From Caecibacteroides pullorum (lineage in GTDB: Bacteria > Bacteroidota > Bacteroidia > Bacteroidales > Bacteroidaceae), in NCBI RefSeq assembly GCF_019239235.1, contig NZ_JAAZTS010000001.1:248001-312000 (forward strand): a DNA stretch of 64,000 bases, written 5' to 3'. The first letter of the stretch is position 1, and every line of letters starts with the position of its first letter. A program made the position numbers and the translations under genes. Of the stretch, positions 8,498-15,594 are shown piece by piece. A model generated the notes under the pieces. It did no database searches. It had not been told where the DNA came from and saw only the letters and a program-made list of their open reading frames with translations.

Positions 8498-10177
8498 TCA
8501 GTCATAAATCAATTCAAAGTTATCTACCAATAACTTGCTTCCTACTCCTCCCGTGAAATAATCACCATATTTACTAGCAGACGCTACTATTAGTATGTAT
8601 TTAGGGGTACGATTGGTATAGCGATAGTTCAATACCAAATCTTTTTGTTGATATTGGCTGTCAGAATTTCCGCTTATGTATTCTGCGTAGGCTATAACAT
8701 GAGAGTCGTTCTTGTCAAACAGCTGACGTTCGCTGGGACGGGTACGTATCTCAAGCGGTTGATTCCAGTCAGCCAAGGCAATGTAAATATGGCAGGAGTC
8801 TGGTCGACCTTTTAGATATTCTAATGCGTCTTCACCGATCTTGTCTATTGTGGCAGAAGTATATTTATAGTTGATGCGTAATTTGGAAGGAAAGGATTTG
8901 AATTCACGACCGAAGCTTAGAACTCCATTCGTACCATCTGTACGTACATAAGAACCCGTGAAGATGTTACCGGAAGCTAGTTTCATCACGACCCATTTAG
9001 TTTCAAGTGAAGCTGCCTTACCAGATCCGTTGCATGTTTCAGAGGTCGGTACGCTGTTACTGTCTGCTATTGTTGTAGCGCCTCTATTTCCTGTATCCCA
9101 AAAGGAAGAAGTGGACCAAGGTTGCCATAAAGTTCCATTGGCAGCAGCTTCGGACGACCATTCATCAAAACTACCATTTTCTAAGGGTGTAGCAGTGGCT
9201 GTGGTAAAAGATTGTTCGCTACCTATTGAGCCGTCTACATTAATGCGATATTTGTACGTGGTAGAAGCGCTTAGCCCTGTCAGTGTAGCACTGAAAGTAT
9301 TGCTTGAAACGTTGACATTGGCTGATGGTACAGTGATCCACGACGTCTCACTTTCTTTACGGTATTCCACTACAGGAGTCTTACCACTTTGTATCTTTCC
9401 GTTCACGGTGGCGCGGGTAGTCATAGCGAAAGCTTCGGTCGAACTGCTACTACTTTCACCGCTGTCTGGGTAGACATAAACGGTCCATTCATAAGAATAT
9501 TCTTCCCACGAACAGCTGACGTTGAAGGTAGAGGGCTTTGAATAGTCTTTCTGTAGGGTTGGGTCAGGCGAAACTCGTCCGTATTCACCGCCCAAATTCA
9601 GTTTCTTTACGTTCAGATTTGTACGGTCAGTTTCAGGATCAACATAGATGATAACAGAACGAGTATTTGTATCGATTACATAGTCTGTCATACCATCTAT
9701 TTCGATGTCACGCTGGATAATTTGATTTACTGTTACTTTCCACTGATAGTCTTGGTACGTGCGCAGGGTGAAGGTAACAGGTTGCGAGAAGTCTACGTGT
9801 GTGTTGGATGACAATGGGATGCTGTCTAGCGAAGCGAATCCGGACGTAGGGAATTTCGAGTAGTCTTCGCATACATTGGGATCATCCACCACAAGTTCTG
9901 CCCCAGCAGTAGTCTTCAGGCTGAGGATTTGCAGGCGGGAGATGTCTACACCGTCGTTCACGTAGAGGGTTACCGTGCGTGCCGACTTGTTGATGGTGGC
10001 GGCAGTAAAGGTGTTCTGATCCGCTCCCCGTTGGCCTTCCACAGTCATCGACTCGATGGAGGCTTCTATGATGGGGTAGGGAATGTCGTTTTCGATAGCG
10101 CAGGATGTGAGAATGCCGGCCGTCAGTGCCAGCATGCCAAGTATGCGGGTTAGGTGTTGTTGGATCATTCGTTTCAT
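8498..10177 (-). CDS. PCMD-domain surface lipoprotein with DUF5018-like repeats
   Basis: A 559-residue lipoprotein (lipobox ILTSC, then AIEND). The first 240 residues contain two similar modules with KSARTVTLYVNDGVDISRL and NTRSVIIYVDPETDRTNL, each followed by a DYSKP-type and a YxWxVxV-type strand (TYQDYQWKVTV, EEYSYEWTVYV). This is the pattern of DUF5018-like bacterial surface repeats. A fibronectin-like stretch (LTGLSASTTYKYRINVDG) follows, then a PCMD-like C-terminal domain ending SASKYGDYFTGGVGSKLLVDN. Its start is 4 bases downstream of the stop of the barrel gene, implying tight co-expression. The function is unknown; binding of a surface glycan or protein ligand is an inference from the domain layout. 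Confidence 0.75.
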   Translation of the reverse strand: MKRMIQQHLTRILGMLALTAGILTSCAIENDIPYPIIEASIESMTVEGQRGADQNTFTAATINKSARTVTLYVNDGVDISRLQILSLKTTAGAELVVDDPNVCEDYSKFPTSGFASLDSIPLSSNTHVDFSQPVTFTLRTYQDYQWKVTVNQIIQRDIEIDGMTDYVIDTNTRSVIIYVDPETDRTNLNVKKLNLGGEYGRVSPDPTLQKDYSKPSTFNVSCSWEEYSYEWTVYVYPDSGESSSSSTEAFAMTTRATVNGKIQSGKTPVVEYRKESETSWITVPSANVNVSSNTFSATLTGLSASTTYKYRINVDGSIGSEQSFTTATATPLENGSFDEWSSEAAANGTLWQPWSTSSFWDTGNRGATTIADSNSVPTSETCNGSGKAASLETKWVVMKLASGNIFTGSYVRTDGTNGVLSFGREFKSFPSKLRINYKYTSATIDKIGEDALEYLKGRPDSCHIYIALADWNQPLEIRTRPSERQLFDKNDSHVIAYAEYISGNSDSQYQQKDLVLNYRYTNRTPKYILIVASASKYGDYFTGGVGSKLLVDNFELIYD

Positions 10178-10181
10178 ATCG

Positions 10182-10934
10182 TCAGAGGTAGAAAGTCATT
10201 CCGAGATTGATGGAGAAGAGGTTTATCTTGAAGTTACCGGAGGAGACGCGGCGTTTACCCGTTTCCACCTGGTTGGTCTTCTGGTCGGTCCACTTGAAGT
10301 CGAAACCCATCACGCCGACCGATACTTCGGCTGCTGCCCAGTTGGTGATGAAGGCTGTCAGCCCCGGTGCAAAACCAATTTGGAAATTCTGTACGGTCTG
10401 GTATGTGCCATCATATGTGGTTCCCGAGCCAGTAGAGTTTTTTCCTTCGCCATAACCGTAGGTGAGACGCATTTCGTTAAAAAGACCGAATACTTTGCTA
10501 CGGCCTACGGGAATATACGAACGAAAGAAACCGGATACTTCGTATTTATGTTCCAAATAATAGATGTCTTTTAGACTGATATTAAAATCTTCGCCAAGGT
10601 TTAGGTCAAAATTACCTAAGTCAAGATAATCACGATTGTAGGCAAAACGGATACCTGCAGCCATGTTGTTGCGGAAGAAGTAGCCGATGTAGGGGCTGAT
10701 GCTGAAGTCGTAACCATTTCCTTCGACGTCCTTGATGACAAGGAAGTTCAGGTTGTCCTGTTCGTGCTCGGAATAGGAGACAGTTCCTCCTGCCATCCAT
10801 GTACCTTTGGGGATGAATACGCGTGTCTGTACATCACGGTCTATTCGTTCGATGGCCCGTTTTCCTCGCTGGGCCCATGCGTTGGCGGTCGTCACGACCG
10901 CCAGCAACATTAGCAGAATTGTTTTTTTCTTCAT
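10182..10934 (-). CDS. Outer-membrane beta-barrel protein
   Basis: A 250-residue protein with a classical signal peptide (MKKKTILLMLLAVVTTANAWA) and no lipobox. The mature part is made of alternating amphipathic strands (SYSEHEQDNLNFLVI, FSISPYIGYFFRNNMAAGIRF, LFNEMRLTYGYGEG, INLFSINLGMTFYL) and ends in an aromatic-hydrophobic strand, the usual signature of a small outer-membrane barrel. It is the only non-lipoprotein of the surface run and lies in its middle, so it may anchor or export the neighbouring lipoproteins (inference). A TATCTTTG box on the minus strand (11057-11050) and a 12-bp hairpin in the leader suggest it also has its own promoter. Confidence 0.78.
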   Translation of the reverse strand: MKKKTILLMLLAVVTTANAWAQRGKRAIERIDRDVQTRVFIPKGTWMAGGTVSYSEHEQDNLNFLVIKDVEGNGYDFSISPYIGYFFRNNMAAGIRFAYNRDYLDLGNFDLNLGEDFNISLKDIYYLEHKYEVSGFFRSYIPVGRSKVFGLFNEMRLTYGYGEGKNSTGSGTTYDGTYQTVQNFQIGFAPGLTAFITNWAAAEVSVGVMGFDFKWTDQKTNQVETGKRRVSSGNFKINLFSINLGMTFYL

Positions 10935-10989
10935 CTATTCTTCTATAAGAATTACTTCTATAATATTTGAGTCTGATTATTTCCCACTG

Positions 10990-11037
10990 AAGGGGTTAGA
11001 AACCATTTCCTGTTACAGAATAGGCTTCTAACCCCTT
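10990..11037 (-). promoter_or_regulatory. Leader hairpin before the barrel gene
   Basis: A perfect 12-bp stem (10990-11001 with 11026-11037) around a 24-base loop lies between the upstream lipoprotein stop and the barrel start. There is no T-run after it on the minus strand, so it is unlikely to be a simple terminator. A TATCTTTG box at 11057-11050 would place the hairpin within the first 55 bases of a transcript. It could stabilise or partition expression within the operon (inference). Confidence 0.5.
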
Positions 11038-11063
11038 GGGGTGAGTTTGCAAAGATAGGATTT

Positions 11064-12872
11064 TTATTCCGACATTACCGGGGTATCACCGTAAATCAGT
11101 TCAAGGTCGTCAACGTACATGACACTATTTGTACTTCCTGTGAAATAATCACCGTACTTGCTAGCCGAGAAAACAATGATTAAGTAATATGTCTCCAATG
11201 GTTCCAAAGTCTTGTACTTGAAATTCAAAGTGAATTCTTTCCAGCCATTGGTAGTTACGGCTTCCGCATCAGACAATTGACCATACGCAATGATGTCCGT
11301 ATCATTCTTCAAATCAAGGAACGTTTCGGTATTTGTGTTGTCTACCTGCTTTTGTTTCTTTGATAAAGCTACGTAGATGGAACAAAGATCATCCGAACCT
11401 TTCTCTCCTAAGCCTTCCGGTGTGTTTCCTCCACGATAATCTATTTTACCGCTGGTATAATTAAACCAACCATGCAGAGCAGTAGGGCGAGATACAAAGG
11501 GCTGTCCGAAATCAATTTTCGCACCGTTAGTACCTACCAATGAATTGAATTTACCTGTGTACAGACTGGCGGCTGCAAATTTACCAATACCAAAAGCACT
11601 AGCATATTGGGATTTCAGTTCAGCAGATTGGCCTCCGCTTGTATGTACTGTTGTACTGTTACCTTGCGTCGGATTTTTATTAACTAAAGCGCCTGCTCCT
11701 GTGGTTGTACCCGGATTACTGGAATCCCAGAAAGAACCGGAAACATTGTAATCGTTTTCCGTTACTGGATACCAAGTCTTTCCGCTCTTGTACCAACTGT
11801 CCAGGTTGCCGTTAGGCAACGGAGTTTGGGCTTCCGTAGTAAAGTCCACCGTTTCGCTCGTGATGCCCTCCTCGCTTCCGTCGTTGTAGTAGAGGCGGCA
11901 TTGGTAGGCCGTGGCAGGCGTCAGGCCGGTAAGACGGGTAGCGAATTTCTTGTCCTTTTCCTCTACGGTCATCTCGGTTGCAACTTTAGTCCATTCGGCG
12001 GCATCGGCTGTCTTGTATTGGAACTCCAATTTACTTTGGTCGAAGACGTCGGCAAACGAGGGGACTTCGCCGGTGAGGTAAGCAAAGGTGCTCCAGGCAT
12101 TGGCCGAGGCTACGAGGGTGCTGGTAGCAGTCACAGGTACACCGATGGTGTAAGTATACGTCTTCGTGGCGTCGTCTACAGTAACGCCGATGTTCGACGA
12201 ACCGCTGGATGCAATGCGATAACGCAGGATGACGTTCTCTTGGGCTTTGATGCCGGTGATGGTATCTTTCTTGCTGTGCAATTCACCTTTGTAGTTGGAT
12301 ACAGTCAGGTTGGATATCAAGTCTGTCACAGGAAAATAAGCCTTACCTGTTTCGCTGGCTTGGCGCATCTCGAAAGTCACTTTGTTGTCACTGTTGCTTT
12401 TGTCTGAGACGCCAACCACGGCGCTCTGGAAAGCGGCTCTGAAATCGTCGCTAAATTCTACGGTTACTAATACATTAGCCAGCTTGCAGACAATCTCTTT
12501 GCTGGTATTAGTATTCATTTTAATGTCTACGGTTTCCTTAGCGGCATAATAGGGCTTGTCCCATCCTGCCGTCTTTCCGTCAAATCCAGCAGAAGAGGCC
12601 TCGATGGTGTAAGTACCTACGGGCAGCTCAATGGCTTCAGTCCAAGTAGTGCAGTCATCCGTCTCTTTTACTGTTTTGCCTGCGGAGTTTACAATCTTGA
12701 CGGCAATCTGTTTGGGGTTGTATGTATCTTCTGTCTTGGTAAGGGTCGTTTTATCCGTACCCACTTGCAGCATCAGGTAGCCGACGGCTTTCTGCTCCGT
12801 TTCCTCGTTTTGGCACGAACCAAGGTAAGCAAGGAGAAGACAGGCTGTTAAGATAGTATATAGCTTTTTCAT
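11064..12872 (-). CDS. DUF4493 plus PCMD-domain surface lipoprotein
   Basis: A 602-residue lipoprotein (lipobox YLGSC, then QNEETEQ). Residues up to about 250 form a DUF4493-like domain with GYLMLQVGTDKTTLTKTE, LPVGTYTIEASSAGFDG, PYYAAKETVDIK and CKLANVLVTVEFSDDFRAAF. A fibronectin-like linker (LTGLTPATAYQCRLYYNDGS) leads to the PCMD-like domain, which ends in FSASKYGDYFTGSTNS and VDDLELIYG. It shares those end motifs with the protein encoded at 8498-10177. The gene starts 5 bases below the stop of the next upstream gene. The domain pair suggests a modular surface-displayed binding or processing protein; no enzymatic residues can be named. Confidence 0.78.
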   Translation of the reverse strand: MKKLYTILTACLLLAYLGSCQNEETEQKAVGYLMLQVGTDKTTLTKTEDTYNPKQIAVKIVNSAGKTVKETDDCTTWTEAIELPVGTYTIEASSAGFDGKTAGWDKPYYAAKETVDIKMNTNTSKEIVCKLANVLVTVEFSDDFRAAFQSAVVGVSDKSNSDNKVTFEMRQASETGKAYFPVTDLISNLTVSNYKGELHSKKDTITGIKAQENVILRYRIASSGSSNIGVTVDDATKTYTYTIGVPVTATSTLVASANAWSTFAYLTGEVPSFADVFDQSKLEFQYKTADAAEWTKVATEMTVEEKDKKFATRLTGLTPATAYQCRLYYNDGSEEGITSETVDFTTEAQTPLPNGNLDSWYKSGKTWYPVTENDYNVSGSFWDSSNPGTTTGAGALVNKNPTQGNSTTVHTSGGQSAELKSQYASAFGIGKFAAASLYTGKFNSLVGTNGAKIDFGQPFVSRPTALHGWFNYTSGKIDYRGGNTPEGLGEKGSDDLCSIYVALSKKQKQVDNTNTETFLDLKNDTDIIAYGQLSDAEAVTTNGWKEFTLNFKYKTLEPLETYYLIIVFSASKYGDYFTGSTNSVMYVDDLELIYGDTPVMSE

Positions 12873-12877
12873 CTTTG

Positions 12878-14191
12878 TTATTCAGTTATAGTGATGGTTA
12901 ACACATCGCTTACAGTTACATCTTCGTTATCTGTCAAAGTGATGTGAAACTTATGTGTACCAGGAAACATATCTAAGAACGTAAAGAATGCTCCGACAGG
13001 GAACTTGTATTCTGTTACTCCCGGTTTCGGTGAACGGTCTTCCAGTCCTACTCCGGTAAAGAGATCATCAATACCGGTATTATTCACCAGTTCTACTCCT
13101 TCAAGCAGATTTCCTCCCATATCGACATCTTCTAATGTAGCTTCAAATGCAGGACTTGTAGTTTCAATCTTGACAATTGCACTCTTTAATCCCGCAGGTG
13201 TTTTGAGCCATGCGTCAGCACTTGCTGGTTTACCGTCTCCAGTACTTTCTGAATACGAAAAGTCTGCAGGTAAATCAATAGTGGGAGCTTTTTCATTTCC
13301 TTCTCCTTCATCGCCACCATCTTCGCCTGTTCCGGGCTCTTCCGTGTCACCACCTTCCGTACCCGGATCAACGGTAATCTCTACGTTTTCGTTCTTTTCG
13401 GAGTTGAACATGGTGATGGTTATCTGAATACCTTCTTCCAGAATACCCGGCGTAGAACCCTCTACTTTTACAGGGCTGAATTCGATTTTCAGTTCGTCGC
13501 CTCCTACGAAAGAGGTGTCGTCGCCTTCTTCATATTCCGGTAAGTTGGATTTCTTGGCTGTGCCTGAAATAGTAACATCTTCACCTCCGTTCGTTTTGGC
13601 TGTTCCATTGATGTAGATGGTTTCCACGCTTTCGTCCATTTTCCAATAGACAGGAGCAGGAGTTTCACCGTCTGCGGCTTTCGTATAGGTTTTGATGTGT
13701 CCGTTTTTGTCTGTCACGTTAATGGTCCAGTCTTGGTACGTAGCCAGGAACTCTTCGGTGAGGCTGATCGATATTTTGACGTTCTGCATCGTACAAACCA
13801 CTGAGGTCTCGGCTGTCTGGCCTTTCACAATCTTTACGTTTTCTAACTTTCCGCCATAGAACGGTTCGCTCATTTCGCTTTTGAATTCTCCCGGTGAACA
13901 GGCTTCGATGGTGTATGTACCTACGGGAAGCGTAACATCACCGGCTTGTTTCAGTTCGGCATAGCTATCGAATTTCTTGGTATATTCTACGTCTGTACCG
14001 GTAATGGTTACAGGGAACTGATCTACTTGATCGGTGGTTCCCTTGGTTGTCTTGCCCGTTTCCACGTACAGGCTCAGGATTCCAGTGTCGCCCGTCAACG
14101 GATCTTTCCCTAGAATCTCGTCTTTCATTTCGCACGATGACAATCCGGCCAACAAAGTTACGGCCAACGCCCATTTATTGATTGCTTTCAT
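12878..14191 (-). CDS. DUF4493-like lipoprotein with acidic Gly-rich linker
   Basis: A 437-residue lipoprotein (lipobox GLSSC, then EMKDEILGKD). The N-terminal 250 residues carry the DUF4493 pattern: GILSLYVETGKTTKG, LPVGTYTIEACSPGEF, PFYGGKLENVKIVKGQ and CTMQNVKISISLTEEFLATYQDW. An acidic Gly-rich linker follows around residues 275-300 (TEGGDTEEPGTGEDGGDEGE). The C-terminal 130 residues form a separate all-beta module (PTIDLPADFSYSESTGDGKP onward) that lacks PCMD features and ends VTVSDVLTITITE. The gene is the second of the run; its start is 41 bases from the upstream stop. Confidence 0.72.
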   Translation of the reverse strand: MKAINKWALAVTLLAGLSSCEMKDEILGKDPLTGDTGILSLYVETGKTTKGTTDQVDQFPVTITGTDVEYTKKFDSYAELKQAGDVTLPVGTYTIEACSPGEFKSEMSEPFYGGKLENVKIVKGQTAETSVVCTMQNVKISISLTEEFLATYQDWTINVTDKNGHIKTYTKAADGETPAPVYWKMDESVETIYINGTAKTNGGEDVTISGTAKKSNLPEYEEGDDTSFVGGDELKIEFSPVKVEGSTPGILEEGIQITITMFNSEKNENVEITVDPGTEGGDTEEPGTGEDGGDEGEGNEKAPTIDLPADFSYSESTGDGKPASADAWLKTPAGLKSAIVKIETTSPAFEATLEDVDMGGNLLEGVELVNNTGIDDLFTGVGLEDRSPKPGVTEYKFPVGAFFTFLDMFPGTHKFHITLTDNEDVTVSDVLTITITE

Positions 14192-14232
14192 CTTTTTGAT
14201 TACTTATTTAGGATGTTCTGTGATAAGTTTGT

Positions 14233-15015
14233 TTATACCCAGTCGGAGGGGACTTCGATGTCCACTGGATGCTCAATGACGGTCTCATCTATTTCGATGG
14301 TGATGGTCAGGTTACCCGAACCGACTACAGGTGTGAGGGTCATCTTCATGGCGTCTGCGGGACTCAGCGTATAGGATTTTTTGATGGATGTTTCAGCACC
14401 GATACCACTCTTCGGCGTCAGTTTGATAGTCATTTCGACAGACTCGTTCTGTTTTACCTTGAAATAGACAGGGCCTGTTGTCTCTTTTTCCCAGGGATAA
14501 ACGGAACCGTTTTGTGCGGCTGTTTTGATTCTCACTTCGTATTCAGAGAAGTATTCGTCCATCTTTTCGTCAAATGCAATATTTACACGAGCAGAATTGG
14601 GCTTACAGGCTACTTCTACATTCACCGAATCGTTTTTCACGGTGAACGATTTGTATCCTAAAACGCAAAGATCGTCTGTATAGACAGCTTTTGTACTATC
14701 ACCGCAAATGGCGGACATGGTATAAGTGCCGTTTGCCAGTTCTGTGAATTCAGGAATTTCGTTGTATTTCCATTGTTGCACGGGAACGCTTTCTCCGCTT
14801 TTTGTGATGGTTACCGTGTAATTTTCTTTTTTACTGTAGTAGGACTCATCCACCGCCTTGGTCTGGAACCCAGTATTTGTGTTCAGCGCCAGTTTTACAT
14901 ATCCTTTTCCTTCAGGAATTTGCTGGAGGTCGTCATCCGAGGTACAGGCCGTCAGCAGCCATCCTCCGAGGATGCATGACAGGAGGCCTCCCAATAATTT
15001 TTTCATTGCATTCAT
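14233..15015 (-). CDS. DUF4493-like lipoprotein, first gene of the surface run
   Basis: A 260-residue lipoprotein. Starts at 15015 (MNAMKKLLGG) or 15006 (MKKLLGG) both give a signal peptide ending in lipobox LLTAC, followed by the acidic TSDDD expected of a surface-exported lipoprotein; the frame upstream of that is not needed. The body shows the DUF4493 pattern: GYVKLALNTNTGFQTKA, ELANGTYTMSAICG, CVLGYKSFTVKND, CKPNSARVNIAFDEKMDEYF. It is the promoter-proximal gene of seven on the minus strand down to 5574. A TTACTTTG box and a palindrome built of TTGTGAG half-sites lie upstream. Confidence 0.75.
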   Translation of the reverse strand: MNAMKKLLGGLLSCILGGWLLTACTSDDDLQQIPEGKGYVKLALNTNTGFQTKAVDESYYSKKENYTVTITKSGESVPVQQWKYNEIPEFTELANGTYTMSAICGDSTKAVYTDDLCVLGYKSFTVKNDSVNVEVACKPNSARVNIAFDEKMDEYFSEYEVRIKTAAQNGSVYPWEKETTGPVYFKVKQNESVEMTIKLTPKSGIGAETSIKKSYTLSPADAMKMTLTPVVGSGNLTITIEIDETVIEHPVDIEVPSDWV

Positions 15016-15103
15016 GTTTTTATATACTAACTTTGTTTTATGTATCATTGATATTAAAGAGTACGAGTCTGAAATGGAATGTCGCTGCATTCGCTCTCGT
15101 AAT

Positions 15104-15152
15104 CTCACAATTTTTCGGGTGCAAAGTAACAGATAATTTGTGAGGCTCACAA
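15104..15152 (-). promoter_or_regulatory. Candidate promoter and operator of the DUF4493 surface run
   Basis: On the minus strand a -7-like TTACTTTG (15129-15122) is preceded by a 15-base palindrome, TTGTGAG-G-CTCACAA (15138-15152), lying between the -33 and -7 positions. A third half-site, CTCACAA (15104-15110), lies about 12 bases past the -7 box. Half-sites on both sides of the start point are what a repressor would use. The -7 box departs slightly from TAnnTTTG and no -33 TTTG is clear. Confidence 0.4.
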
Positions 15153-15262
15153 GGTCATTTTTAAGGAAGAAAGGTTCTTTTTTTAAGAATTATGGAACAA
15201 AAAAAAGGTATAAACGACTTTTAGTGTTGCTTTTTTAAGATTGTACTTGGAAAGTGGCGACT

Positions 15263-15367
15263 GCCAAGTCCATAGTTACGTCCGTCAAGTTCATAGTTAC
15301 GCTCGCCAAGTCCATAGTTATGTCCGTTAAGTGGATGTTTGTTTCCGTCATGTTAAACACGGTTTGT
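15263..15367. repeat. 21-bp tandem repeat, about five degenerate copies
   Basis: Units at 15263, 15284, 15305, 15326 and 15347 share a GnCAAGTnCATAGTTAnG core; the first three are close copies and the last two are decayed. The period is exactly 21 bp. Confidence 0.85.
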
Positions 15368-15500
15368 GTGTTGCTCGTAATGGCTTGCCGGTAGAGCGTG
15401 ATATTGGAATTAACCGATGATGCTGAATATGCTTTCAATCCTTCACACGGCATACAATCGGCTGTAGATGTAGAACTTTCGGTGAAACCAGAAATTTCAC

Positions 15501-15529
15501 CCTCGTGAAAGATATATTCTTTCACGAGG
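15501..15529. repeat. Perfect 12-bp inverted repeat
   Basis: CCTCGTGAAAGA (15501-15512) and its exact reverse complement (15518-15529) flank a 5-base A/T loop. A second smaller hairpin, GGTGAAA with TTTCACC (15481-15500), is adjacent, and GTGAAA recurs at 15571. It follows the stop of the gene at 15595-18564 on the minus strand and may act at its mRNA end, although no clean T-run follows. Confidence 0.7.
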
Positions 15530-15594
15530 ATTTGATTTCACAATAAGATGCTGCTTCTTAGGGTTTTACGGTGAAACTTCACTGGAAAGATGCC

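Larger units (their letters stand above)
15153..15594. other. Gene-free interval with repeats and hairpins
   Basis: No credible gene is seen. The interval holds a 21-bp tandem array (15263-15367) and a cluster of GTGAAA/TTTCAC palindromes (15481-15560), including a perfect 12-bp stem. A 96-codon minus-strand frame through the array (15235-15525) encodes only a repetitive TMDLxxV pattern, with no upstream signals, and is judged an artefact of the repeat. Confidence 0.7.

Noticed and set aside
15235-15525. A 96-codon minus-strand frame with a seven-residue repeat
   Set aside because: Produced by the 21-bp tandem array (a multiple of three); no signal peptide, start signal or family match.
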